A stretch of DNA of 64,000 nt from Metabacillus bambusae (lineage in GTDB: Bacteria; Bacillota; Bacilli; Bacillales; Bacillaceae), in the NCBI RefSeq assembly GCF_017497975.1, contig NZ_JAGDEL010000008.1, positions 62,001 to 126,000 of the forward strand. The letters run 5' to 3'. Each line of letters opens with the position of its first letter. Position 1 is the first letter of the stretch. The notes below the pieces were generated by a model. That model saw only the letters and a program-made list of their open reading frames with translations, made no database searches and had not been told where the DNA came from. The position numbers and the translations under genes are program-made. Below are positions 8,879-17,028 of the stretch, piece after piece.

Positions 8879-9706
8879 ATGAAAAAGAAATTTGGCATTG
8901 GAAGAGGCATCCTTTATGCGATTTTGGTTATTTATGCGATAACAACATTAGTACCTTTTTTATGGGCACTATCTTCTTCATTCAAAACATTGCAGGAAAT
9001 CGTAAGTGGTTCGATGAACATTTTTCCGGAGAATTTTACACTAGATAATTACAAGCAAATTTTTATCGAACAGGAGCTATTTCCACGTTGGATGCTTAAT
9101 AGCATTATAATAGCAACTGTTGGTACAGTCTTAAATTTATTATTTAATTCAATGGCAGGATATGCTCTTGCACGTTTAAGCTTTCCTGGAAAAAAAGCGT
9201 TATTCATCATCGTATTAGCAGTCTTAATGATCCCTGCCCAAGTAACAATGATCCCTAACTATCTTATTTTAAAAGAATTTGGATGGTTAAACTCTTATCA
9301 AGGGATGATTGTGCCATCCATGATCAACGCAACTTTTATATTTATGATGCGTCAGTTTTTTATTAACTTCCCGAAAGAATTGGAGGAAGCAGCAGAAATT
9401 GATGGACTTAGTCGTTTAGGTACATTTTTTCGAGTTGTATTACCACTTGCAAAACCAGCATTAGCAGCACAATCAATTTTCGTATTCATGGGATTTTGGA
9501 ATGACTTCATGCGTCCGCTAATTATAATGACAGATATCGAAATGTTTACACTGCCACTTGGCCTTAACACGTTTAAAGGACAATTTGTAAGCTATTGGAA
9601 TTATATTATGGCTGCATCAATGGTCTTTACATTACCAGTCCTATTGATCTATGGATTCTTTAATAGATATTTTATTAAAGGAATTTCATTTACTGGAGGA
9701 AAATAA
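8879..9706 (+). CDS. Sugar ABC transporter permease, MalG type
   Basis: A 275-residue second permease of the importer. Its EAA loop reads EAAEIDGLSRLGTFFRVVLP, and it ends in FNRYFIKGISFTGGK as usual for MalG-like proteins. The RBS is AAGGAGG 22 bases after the partner's stop. It is last in the operon, before a strong bidirectional terminator. Confidence 0.85.
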   Translation: MKKKFGIGRGILYAILVIYAITTLVPFLWALSSSFKTLQEIVSGSMNIFPENFTLDNYKQIFIEQELFPRWMLNSIIIATVGTVLNLLFNSMAGYALARLSFPGKKALFIIVLAVLMIPAQVTMIPNYLILKEFGWLNSYQGMIVPSMINATFIFMMRQFFINFPKELEEAAEIDGLSRLGTFFRVVLPLAKPALAAQSIFVFMGFWNDFMRPLIIMTDIEMFTLPLGLNTFKGQFVSYWNYIMAASMVFTLPVLLIYGFFNRYFIKGISFTGGK

Positions 9707-9718
9707 GTAACCTACTGA

Positions 9719-9756
9719 AAAAACGAGGCTGACTCAAAGGTCTGCCTCGTTTTATT
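9719..9756. terminator. Bidirectional terminator between permease and lactonase
   Basis: AAACGAGGC (9721-9729) pairs with GCCTCGTTT (9744-9752), with T-rich tails on both strands. It serves the plus-strand operon and the minus-strand lactonase gene. Confidence 0.8.
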
Positions 9757-9785
9757 TTGTTCTTTTTTAATTACAGTAAGTGATA

Positions 9786-10832
9786 TTAAACATTTAAAAA
9801 CTTCACACAAACCGGTTCAGGCACTGAAACATCAGACTGTATCAATGTTAGCTTCCCTGTTTCTTTATCTCTAGAGAATAAAACAAGATTGCTACTTTCC
9901 TGATTTGAAGCCACAATGAAGCTTTCTGATGGATCTAATACAAAGTCACGAGGCCAGTTGCCTTCAGTTGAAGTATACTCAACAAATGTAAGTTCACCAT
10001 TTTCCTGATTAACACTGAATACAGCAATGCTGTCGTGTCCTCGATTTCCGGCATAGACGAAACGACCATCAGAAGAAATATGAATGGCACTTCCTTGACT
10101 ATTATCAGTGAAATCTGCAGGAATTGTAGGTATGTATTGTAATTCCGTGAATATTCCAGTTTCAGCATTATAGCTTAGTGTGATAACTTCATTACTAAGC
10201 TCTGTCATAACATATGCAAACTTTCCATTTGGATGGAAGGTAATATGTCTTGGACCACTACCAGCTTTTACTAATAAGCTGTGAGCTTCTTCTAATTTTC
10301 CATTTTCATTTTTATATGTAATGACTTTATCAATCCCTAAGTCAACAGCAATTACATATTTCTCATCAGGTGTAAATCCTGAGAAATGAGTATGTGGTTT
10401 TTCTTGTCTTTCATGTGGACCTTTTCCTGTGTGTTCCATATTTGAAACAGCTGGATTTACTGTGCCATCTTCATCTACTAAGTAAGACTCGATCGTTCCC
10501 TTGTGATAGTTTGCAGTTACAACTTGGCGGTTTTCACTGTTAACACTCACATGGCATGGTGATGCACCTTCGCTGACTTGACTATTTACCTTGGAAAGCT
10601 CACCAGTTTGGGTGTTAATTGTGTATGAAGCGACACCCCCCTCATTACCTTCTTTCACAACTGCATAGAGAGTTTTGTTATCGTTGCTTACGTTTACGTA
10701 TGTAGGGTTGTCCAATTCAGCAACTGCTTTTACATCACCTAGCTGAGAAGCTTCTGTATCTAATGTAAAGCTGTAAACCCCTTTACTCTCACCTTTTGTG
10801 TATGTACCGATATATCCAATTAATTTTGTCAA
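9786..10832 (-). CDS. pgl: Lactonase family protein (6-phosphogluconolactonase type, beta-propeller)
   Basis: Seven-bladed propeller protein of the YbhE/YkgB family, which hydrolyses 6-phosphogluconolactone in the cytosol. It shows GYIGTYTKGESKGVYSF at the N-terminus, and repeats ending in GPRHITFHPNGKFAYV and WPRDFVLDPS. I place the start at TTG 10832, giving 348 residues, because AAGGAG lies just upstream at complement 10843-10848. The ATG at 10868 has no RBS and overlaps a TATAAT on the minus strand. Other lactone substrates cannot be excluded. Confidence 0.8.
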   Translation of the reverse strand: MTKLIGYIGTYTKGESKGVYSFTLDTEASQLGDVKAVAELDNPTYVNVSNDNKTLYAVVKEGNEGGVASYTINTQTGELSKVNSQVSEGASPCHVSVNSENRQVVTANYHKGTIESYLVDEDGTVNPAVSNMEHTGKGPHERQEKPHTHFSGFTPDEKYVIAVDLGIDKVITYKNENGKLEEAHSLLVKAGSGPRHITFHPNGKFAYVMTELSNEVITLSYNAETGIFTELQYIPTIPADFTDNSQGSAIHISSDGRFVYAGNRGHDSIAVFSVNQENGELTFVEYTSTEGNWPRDFVLDPSESFIVASNQESSNLVLFSRDKETGKLTLIQSDVSVPEPVCVKFLNV

Positions 10833-10866
10833 AATATTTTTACTCCTTCCAGATTTGATACCATAC

Positions 10867-10897
10867 ATTATATCGTTTGTTTGTGAGAATCTACAAC
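10867..10897 (-). promoter_or_regulatory. Predicted promoter of the lactonase gene
   Basis: On the minus strand TTGTAG is followed after 18 bases by a perfect TATAAT (complement of 10867-10872). The predicted transcript starts near 10860, downstream of the ATG at 10868, which supports the TTG start at 10832. Confidence 0.5.
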
Positions 10898-10970
10898 ATT
10901 TTGATATATCTATTTCTAATTAATGCTAATATAATATGTTTATATGATGTGAAAAAAAGGAGAAGAGTAG

Positions 10971-12686
10971 ATGCTAAGGCGTTTTTATTCGTATTACATA
11001 CCTCATAAAAGGCTTTTTATTATTGATTTTAGTAGTGCTATTATCGTTGCCCTTTTAGAATTAGCATTTCCACTTGCTGTGCAATGGTTTATTGATGCCC
11101 TACTTCCGAGTGAAGATTGGGGAGCAATTGTTTCAGTAAGTATTGGGTTATTGCTACTGTATATTATAAGTACATTTTTACAATTTATCGTGAACTATTG
11201 GGGCCATAAGCTTGGTATTAACATTGAAACCGATATGAGGAGACAGTTGTTTCAGCATGTGCAAAAGCAATCTTTTAAGTTTTTTGATAATACAAAAACC
11301 GGAAATATTATGAGTCGTGTTACAAATGACCTTATGGATATTGGTGAGCTTGCCCACCATGGGCCTGAGGATTTATTTATTTCAATCATGACATTCTTCG
11401 GTGCATTTTGGATCATGTTCACCATTAATGCAAAGCTTGCATTAGTGGCGCTTGTAATATTACCATTCCTTGGCTGGCTCATCGTGGTAAGTAATATGAA
11501 AATGAATCGCGCTTGGAAAAACATGTATAGTGAAATAGCAGATGTGAACTCTCGGGTAGAGGATAGTGTGTCAGGGGTTCGCGTAGTGCAATCATTTACA
11601 AACGAACATTTTGAAAATAACCTTTTTCAGGCAAATAACCAAAAATTTCGTAAAGCAAAGCTTGCTGGATATAAGGTTATGTCCTTTAGCCTATCTGGTA
11701 TTTATATGATGACGCGATTTGTCACTTTAGCAGTGCTAGTAGTTGGAGCCTGGTTAAGTTATACGGGCCAGCTTTCATATGGAGAACTGGTTGGATTTGT
11801 TTTATATATAAACGTATTATTTAAACCGATTGATAAAATTAGTGCATTAATGGAGCTTTACCCGAAAGGAATGGCTGGCTTCAAGCGCTTTACTGAGTTG
11901 ATGGATATGGATCCAGATGTTGTAGATGTTAAGGATGCTGTCGAAGTTTCCTCACTTCGAGGTGACATTAAATTTGAGGATGTGTCATTTGGTTATGATG
12001 AGCATAAACGAGTGTTAGAAGGGATCGATTTAACGATTTCTTCAGGGGAAACAATTGCCTTTGTTGGACCATCAGGTGCTGGGAAAACAACAATTTGTTC
12101 ACTTATTCCTCGCTTTTACGATGTTGAGGGTGGTTCCATAAAAATTGACGGGATCGATATTCGTAACATGACGAAGCATTCCCTACGCTCACAAATAGGG
12201 ATTGTACAACAAGATGTTTTTCTATTTACAGGAACGCTTAGAGAAAATATAGCCTATGGCAAATTACATGCAACACAAGAAGAAATAGAAGTAGCCGCAA
12301 AACGAGCTCATTTAGAAAGTTTTATTGAATCACTTCCATTTGGCTATGAAACACAAATTGGTGAAAGAGGACTAAAACTTTCAGGAGGTCAAAAGCAACG
12401 AATAGCAATTGCGAGAATGTTTTTGAAAAATCCACCAATATTAATATTAGATGAAGCAACCTCAGCTCTTGATACAGAGACTGAACTAATTATTCAAAAA
12501 GCATTAACCGAGCTTTCAAAAAATCGGACAACACTCGTGATTGCACATCGCTTAGCAACGATTCGCAACGCTGATCGCATTGTTGTCGTGACAGAGAACG
12601 GGATTGCTGAAGAAGGAAATCATGATGAATTAATTGAACAAGATGGGATTTTTGCGAATTTACATCGGGTGCAGTATCAGAGGTAG
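10971..12686 (+). CDS. ABC exporter half-transporter (fused permease-ATPase)
   Basis: A 571-residue type IV exporter half. Six transmembrane helices cover about residues 15-300, including the conserved ETDMRRQLFQHVQKQSFKFFD loop. The nucleotide-binding domain follows, with Walker A GPSGAGKTT, signature LSGGQKQRIAIAR, Walker B ILILDEATSALD and H-loop AHRL. It would act as a homodimer. It resembles the Bacillus YgaD-type multidrug/lipid exporters. It stands alone between a divergent lactonase and a strong terminator. The substrate is unknown. Confidence 0.85.
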   Translation: MLRRFYSYYIPHKRLFIIDFSSAIIVALLELAFPLAVQWFIDALLPSEDWGAIVSVSIGLLLLYIISTFLQFIVNYWGHKLGINIETDMRRQLFQHVQKQSFKFFDNTKTGNIMSRVTNDLMDIGELAHHGPEDLFISIMTFFGAFWIMFTINAKLALVALVILPFLGWLIVVSNMKMNRAWKNMYSEIADVNSRVEDSVSGVRVVQSFTNEHFENNLFQANNQKFRKAKLAGYKVMSFSLSGIYMMTRFVTLAVLVVGAWLSYTGQLSYGELVGFVLYINVLFKPIDKISALMELYPKGMAGFKRFTELMDMDPDVVDVKDAVEVSSLRGDIKFEDVSFGYDEHKRVLEGIDLTISSGETIAFVGPSGAGKTTICSLIPRFYDVEGGSIKIDGIDIRNMTKHSLRSQIGIVQQDVFLFTGTLRENIAYGKLHATQEEIEVAAKRAHLESFIESLPFGYETQIGERGLKLSGGQKQRIAIARMFLKNPPILILDEATSALDTETELIIQKALTELSKNRTTLVIAHRLATIRNADRIVVVTENGIAEEGNHDELIEQDGIFANLHRVQYQR

Positions 12687-12706
12687 GTAACTCAAATGAG
12701 AAATTA

Positions 12707-12750
12707 ACAAAAGCAGCAGTGGATATCATCCTACTGCTGCTTTTGTTTAA
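12707..12750 (+). terminator. Strong terminator of the ABC exporter
   Basis: A perfect 14-bp stem: 12707-12720 (ACAAAAGCAGCAGT) with 12733-12746, a 12-base loop and a T-rich 3' side. Confidence 0.85.
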
Positions 12751-12752
12751 CG

Positions 12753-12917
12753 TTTAGGAAATTATAAAATTCTTGAACTGTGGATAAGCGCACGACATCC
12801 AGCTCCAGCGCCTAGCCCCTCTAGGGTCTAGCTAATTTAGAATTGAAGGCAAAGAACGCCTTCTATTCTAAATCATCTTATTTGCCTTAGGCTGATCAAG
12901 GCGCTTGCGCTTTTGTT
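12753..12917. repeat. 165-bp intergenic repeat, copy A
   Basis: It matches 50109-50273 base for base except at about 12892 (C versus G) and 12910 (C versus T). Near-terminal AAGCGCA and TGCGCTT are inverted, and the middle holds a hairpin (TAGAAT..GAAGGC with GCCTT..ATTCTA). No open frame is shared. The element resembles dispersed intergenic repeats seen in Bacillus genomes. It could be a non-autonomous mobile element or a structured RNA. Confidence 0.8.
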
Positions 12918-13073
12918 CTTAGGATAGAGGGAAATATTTAGTATCATTTTTTGAAAGGTAAAAAAGGTGTAGTCAGTTAGAAAATCTATGCTCTTTTTAG
13001 TCCTCTGAATTTTAGGTGACCATGAGGTTGTCCACCTTCTATCTTTATTGAGCAACTAAACTCAAGAAATAGT

Positions 13074-13102
13074 TTGACACCATTCTTTTTCTTATGTATC
13101 TT
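13074..13102 (+). promoter_or_regulatory. Sigma-A-like promoter of the acetate transporter
   Basis: TTGACA (13074-13079), a 17-base spacer and TATCTT (13097-13102), about 30 bases before the RBS AGGAGGAA. The stretch from 12918 to here holds nothing else that I can name. Confidence 0.6.
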
Positions 13103-13133
13103 ATTTAAGTATGTTTTTTTTTAGGAGGAAAGA

Positions 13134-13751
13134 ATGGATATTCAGAATACACAACAAGTAAAAGTAACAACAGCAGATCCATCAGCATTAGGACTATTTG
13201 GACTAGCGATGGTGACTTTTGTGGCATCTTCGCAAAAGTTAGGGTTAACAGAAGGTCTTTCATTTATCTTACCTTGGGCGTTCTTTTTAGGTGGGATTGC
13301 ACAATTGTTTGCTTGTGTTCAAGATGCTAAGCATAACAATATCTTTGGAACAACAGCCTTTGGGGCTTTTGGGTTATTTTGGTTTGGAGTTGGAATGTCT
13401 TGGTTAATCCAGTTAGGTTTTTTTGGTGAAAAACTAGCTGCAGATGCGGACCCGAAGCAACTTGGTGTTGCGTTTATAGGGTATTTAATTTTTAGTATCT
13501 ATATGACTATCGGTGCGATGGAAACGCATAAAGTACTATTTTTTATTTTTGTCTTTATTGATTTTTTATTTATTGGTTTATCGCTAAGTACATTTGGAAT
13601 TATGCACGAAGAGACACATATGCTAGCAGCTGTCTCTGAGTTTATTATTGCTTTACTTTCGTTTTATGGTTCTGCTGCAGTTGTGTTAAATACACACTTT
13701 GGCCAGGTGGTTCTGCCAGTAGGAAAACCGTTTGGTATTTATAAAAAGTAA
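13134..13751 (+). CDS. satP: Acetate uptake transporter, GPR1/FUN34/YaaH (SatP) family
   Basis: A 205-residue membrane protein with six predicted helices. The family signature appears as DPSALGLFGLAM near residues 16-27 (the usual NPAPLGL motif in variant form). WFGVGMSWLIQ and IGYLIFSIYMTIGAM follow in later helices. Members carry acetate or succinate with protons. RBS TAGGAGGAA lies 4 bases before the ATG. It is monocistronic between its own promoter and a strong terminator. Confidence 0.85.
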   Translation: MDIQNTQQVKVTTADPSALGLFGLAMVTFVASSQKLGLTEGLSFILPWAFFLGGIAQLFACVQDAKHNNIFGTTAFGAFGLFWFGVGMSWLIQLGFFGEKLAADADPKQLGVAFIGYLIFSIYMTIGAMETHKVLFFIFVFIDFLFIGLSLSTFGIMHEETHMLAAVSEFIIALLSFYGSAAVVLNTHFGQVVLPVGKPFGIYKK

Positions 13752-13819
13752 GAAGAGTAGAATCGTTTTGATAAGGTTAGATGCATTTTTATCAAAGGGA
13801 ATTACACTTCGGTTTTCGA

Positions 13820-13860
13820 AAAAGCCCCGTTTCTGAGCAATCAGAAATGGGGCTTTTTTA
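13820..13860. terminator. Bidirectional terminator between satP and hxlR
   Basis: AAAAGCCCC (13820-13828) pairs with GGGGCTTTT, with inner stem TTTCTGA/TCAGAAA, a T-run after and an A-run before. It serves both convergent genes. The 82 bases after it (to 13942) end in CTTGCGCTTTTGT like the 165-bp repeat and may be a degraded remnant of it. Confidence 0.8.
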
Positions 13861-13942
13861 TCGGTCAGCTAGGAGCCGCAGCTAGAAACAGAGTGCTCCA
13901 TTTCATACGTCGCTAAACGGGATCTTGCGCTTTTGTACTTCA

Positions 13943-14269
13943 TTAACCTTTCTCATCTTCCAGGTTTACCCAGGTTTGAGACCATTTTTCGATGTCTCTT
14001 AAAAGTGGTTCTAAGGATAATCCTTTTTCAGTTAAAGAATATTCAATTCGAACTGGAGTTTCAGGGTAAACTTCCCTACTCACAATCCCTTGATTCTCCA
14101 AGTCCTTTAATCGATCTGAAAGAACTCTTCCTGTAATTCCAATAGAAGTTTCGATGGTAGAGAAACGCTGTGGGCCATTAAGAAGTTGGTAAATTACTAG
14201 TCCAGTCCATCTCTGGCTTAATATACCCATTGCTCTTTCAAACCTTGGACAGATTAGAGATTTATTCAT
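13943..14269 (-). CDS. HxlR-family winged-helix regulator
   Basis: A 108-residue single-domain regulator. It has the N-terminal CPRFERAMGILSQRW typical of HxlR proteins (Cys7 may be redox-sensitive), then QRFSTIETSIGITGRVLSDRLKDLE as the recognition helix region and VRIEYSLTEKG as the wing. RBS TAGGAGTG is 8 bases before the start. It is divergent from the LLM oxidoreductase with a 262-base shared region, so it likely controls that gene and itself in response to an electrophile or redox signal. Confidence 0.85.
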   Translation of the reverse strand: MNKSLICPRFERAMGILSQRWTGLVIYQLLNGPQRFSTIETSIGITGRVLSDRLKDLENQGIVSREVYPETPVRIEYSLTEKGLSLEPLLRDIEKWSQTWVNLEDEKG

Positions 14270-14341
14270 ATTTCATCACTCCTATAAAAGATATTATACC
14301 AAATTATAAAAAATTATGTAGTTATGAATTATAAATTGGTT

Positions 14342-14416
14342 ACTTGACATAAGTTGTTTACTAAAATATAATCACTTACATAAAGTAACTGATTTATTAA
14401 TATAGTAAAGTATATA
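14342..14416. promoter_or_regulatory. Candidate HxlR operator region
   Basis: Related inverted elements recur between the divergent genes: ACTTGACATAAGT (14342-14354) and ACTTACATAAAGT (14374-14386), with further AAAGTAA half-sites downstream. The position suits an HxlR operator. The assignment is inferred from position and symmetry only. Confidence 0.4.
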
Positions 14417-14531
14417 GATAAAGTAATTTACAAAAGGTATATAGGGAATATTGATGCCCAAGTAAGGATTGTGTAAAAAATATCCGTTAAAGTAAATCAA
14501 GCACCAATAAGTAGTTTGGAGGAATAATCCT

Positions 14532-15605
14532 ATGTTAGCCAAAACAGACTTAAAGAAATCAGGATTCGAAATAGGTGTTTATACACTTGGCGATATAGGT
14601 CCTGATCCGCATACAGGAAAAGTCATTCATGCACAACAACGATTACAGGAAATAATAGCAGCGGCAAAGCTCGCTGATGAAGCAGGTCTAGATGTGTTTG
14701 GTGTTGGTGAGCATCATCGTTTAGACTATGCTGTATCTGCAACCCCTGTTGTCTTAGCTGCAATCGCCCAAGTAACAAAACAAATTAAGCTCACAAGTGC
14801 AACTACTGTTTTAAGTACAGTAGATCCGGTAAGATTGTTTGAAGACTTTGCTACATTGGATTTGCTGTCAAACGGACGTTCAGAAATAATCGCTGGTCGT
14901 GGAGCGTTTCTAGAATCCTTTCCACTTTTCGGGTATAACCTTGAAGACTATGACGACCTTTTCTTAGAAAATATTGAACTATTTCAAAAGCTCAACCAAA
15001 ACGCTAAGATCTCTTGGACCGGTAATTATCGTTCAACACTACAAAATGCTGAAATTGCCCCACGTCCTTCTCAAGAACAACTTCCAATATGGGTTGGGGT
15101 TGGCGGTACACCTGAAAGTGCAGCAAGAGCTGGCAGTTTAGGGACTGGAATGGCACTTGCAATTTTAGGAGGAAATCCTTCACGATTTAAACCACTTGTT
15201 GACATCTATCGAAAAGCTGGCACCGAAGCAGGTCATAACTTAAATGAACTCAAAATCGCTGTCACAGGTCATGGGTATATCGCTAAAACTACTCAACAAG
15301 CAAAAGATGAGTTCTATCCTTATTATTCAAATTATAAACAATATGTTAACGGTCAGCTAGGTGGCAGTACGACAAAGATGTCTCGCACTGATTTTGAAGG
15401 AATGTCAAGCTCTGAAACAGCATTATTCGTAGGCAGTCCACAACAAATTATTGAAAAGATCCTCCATCAATACGAATTGTTTGGTCATCATCGCTTTATT
15501 GCACAGATTGATATTGGTGCTATACCATTTCATAAAGTTGCAGAAGGGATCGAGCTTTTAGCAACAGAGATAGCTCCAGTCGTACGAAGGGAAACGAGTA
15601 AGTAA
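14532..15605 (+). CDS. LLM-class (luciferase-like) flavin-dependent oxidoreductase
   Basis: A 357-residue TIM-barrel oxidoreductase using FMN or F420-type flavin. Motifs include GVGEHHRLDYAVSATPVVLAAIA, RSEIIAGRGAFLESFPLFG and IWVGVGGTPESAARA. RBS TTTGGAGGAAT lies before ATG 14532. Related genes are often paired with HxlR or MarR regulators, as here. The substrate cannot be told; degradative monooxygenase or quinone/nitro detoxification are both possible. Confidence 0.8.
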   Translation: MLAKTDLKKSGFEIGVYTLGDIGPDPHTGKVIHAQQRLQEIIAAAKLADEAGLDVFGVGEHHRLDYAVSATPVVLAAIAQVTKQIKLTSATTVLSTVDPVRLFEDFATLDLLSNGRSEIIAGRGAFLESFPLFGYNLEDYDDLFLENIELFQKLNQNAKISWTGNYRSTLQNAEIAPRPSQEQLPIWVGVGGTPESAARAGSLGTGMALAILGGNPSRFKPLVDIYRKAGTEAGHNLNELKIAVTGHGYIAKTTQQAKDEFYPYYSNYKQYVNGQLGGSTTKMSRTDFEGMSSSETALFVGSPQQIIEKILHQYELFGHHRFIAQIDIGAIPFHKVAEGIELLATEIAPVVRRETSK

Positions 15606-15624
15606 TGCTCATTTTTAACATAAT

Positions 15625-15672
15625 GAGGATGACTCAGTAGGGAATGTCCCCGCTAAGTCATCCTCGTTTATA
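15625..15672 (+). terminator. Terminator of the LLM oxidoreductase
   Basis: GAGGATGAC (15625-15633) pairs with GTCATCCTC (15657-15665), with a GGG/CCC inner stem, followed by GTTTATATTT. Confidence 0.75.
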
Positions 15673-15956
15673 TTTAGTATTCATCAATTGATAAACGGCT
15701 AATTTACATAGTAATAAAAGTGGAACCTTCTTATCAGACACACTCATCAGAAAACAACAAACTAGTGGATAACTTCAAACCAACTACCCTGGAGACTTGA
15801 AAAAAATTTTCAATATAAAAAATGAAAGAGATTCTTTGTTTGTTCGAGTGAAATTATACTTAAAAATTAAAAATCTATCTAATTATGCATTTATTAAGTA
15901 TATATATTAGTTTTGCATAAAAGAAAATAATATTAATATACTTATTATTGTATACT
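15673..15956. other. AT-rich upstream region of rocF
   Basis: No gene was seen. TGCAT-containing half-sites at about 15885 and 15914 could be weak ArgR contacts. No convincing sigma-L (-24/-12) element was found. Confidence 0.35.
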
Positions 15957-15974
15957 TATGAATATTTATACATG
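15957..15974 (+). promoter_or_regulatory. ArgR/AhrC operator (ARG box) of rocF-rocD
   Basis: TATGAATATTTATACATG matches the 18-base ARG consensus (TNTGNATWWWWATNCANA) at every fixed position except the last. It lies 73 bases before the rocF start. AhrC is known to activate arginine-catabolic roc genes in Bacillus. Confidence 0.65.
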
Positions 15975-16046
15975 ATAATGTCGAGTTGAATCATCTCCCT
16001 ATCGTAAGATACAATTGTGGCAACTAGCAAAGGGGGAGAATCTCAG

Positions 16047-16949
16047 ATGAAAAAGCATATTTCAATAATTGGAGTTCCAATGGATTTAGGACAATCAAGA
16101 CGTGGGGTAGATATGGGACCTAGTGCGATTCGATATGCTGGTGTTGTTGAGCGTTTAGAAAAGCTAGATTACGAGATTCATGATAAAGGTGATATAGAGA
16201 TTGGTAGACCAGGTAAAGAGGAAGAAGATTCTGATGGGAATTTAAAATATTTGAAAGCGGTATCAAAAGCTAGTGAAGAGCTTGCCGTTGCTGTTAATAA
16301 AGTTGTAGAGTCTGGATCATTTCCACTTATTCTTGGTGGCGATCATAGCATTGCGATTGGGACACTTGCTGGAGTATCAAAGCATTACAAAAACCTCGGT
16401 GTGATCTGGTATGATGCCCATGGAGATTTAAATACTTGTGAAACATCACCTTCAGGCAATATTCATGGGATGCCACTAGCTGTAAGTATAGGTGTAGGGC
16501 ATTCTGAATTAACTAATATTGCGAATTACATTCCAAAGGTAAAACCAGAAAACATCGTCATAATTGGAGCTCGCTCATTAGACGAGGGAGAAAAAGAGCT
16601 GATTCGTGAAAAAGGAATCAAGGTGTATACTATGCATGAAATTGATCGACTCGGTATGACGAAGGTGATGGAGGAATCTGTTGCTTATTTAAAGGATAAA
16701 ACAGATGGCGTTCATTTATCTCTTGATTTAGATGGGCTTGATCCAAGTGATGCTCCGGGTGTTGGGACTCCTGTGTTAGGTGGGATTAGTTATCGAGAAA
16801 GCCATTTAGCAATGGAAATCCTTGAGGAATCAAAACTTATTACGTCCGCTGAATTTGTAGAGGTTAATCCAATTTTAGATGAAAGAAATAAAACAGCTAC
16901 TGTTGCAGTCGCGTTAATGGGATCACTTTTTGGGGAAAAGTTATTATAG
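16047..16949 (+). CDS. rocF: Arginase
   Basis: A 300-residue binuclear manganese enzyme that hydrolyses L-arginine to ornithine and urea. The metal ligands fit the family in order: His100 in GGDHS, Asp123, His125 and Asp127 in WYDAHGD, Asp227 and Asp229 in SLDLDGLDP. The ATG at 16047 is chosen because AAAGGGGGAG lies 9 bases upstream; the longer in-frame start at 16017 has no RBS. It is followed by rocD after 79 bases and probably shares its promoter. Confidence 0.93.
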   Translation: MKKHISIIGVPMDLGQSRRGVDMGPSAIRYAGVVERLEKLDYEIHDKGDIEIGRPGKEEEDSDGNLKYLKAVSKASEELAVAVNKVVESGSFPLILGGDHSIAIGTLAGVSKHYKNLGVIWYDAHGDLNTCETSPSGNIHGMPLAVSIGVGHSELTNIANYIPKVKPENIVIIGARSLDEGEKELIREKGIKVYTMHEIDRLGMTKVMEESVAYLKDKTDGVHLSLDLDGLDPSDAPGVGTPVLGGISYRESHLAMEILEESKLITSAEFVEVNPILDERNKTATVAVALMGSLFGEKLL

Positions 16950-17028
16950 TAAATTGATAGAGGTTTTTGATTGAGTTTAGTCAGCCTATTTGAAAATGCA
17001 TATATAACAATAATAAGGAGGTTGAAAG

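Noticed and set aside
12873-13055. 60-codon minus-strand frame between the ABC exporter and satP
   Set aside because: It begins outside and ends inside the 165-bp repeat, has no RBS and no protein-like motif.
16010-16030. TGGCA..GCAAAG as a sigma-L -24/-12 promoter of rocF
   Set aside because: The second half is not TTGCA, the spacing is wrong and it overlaps the RBS region.
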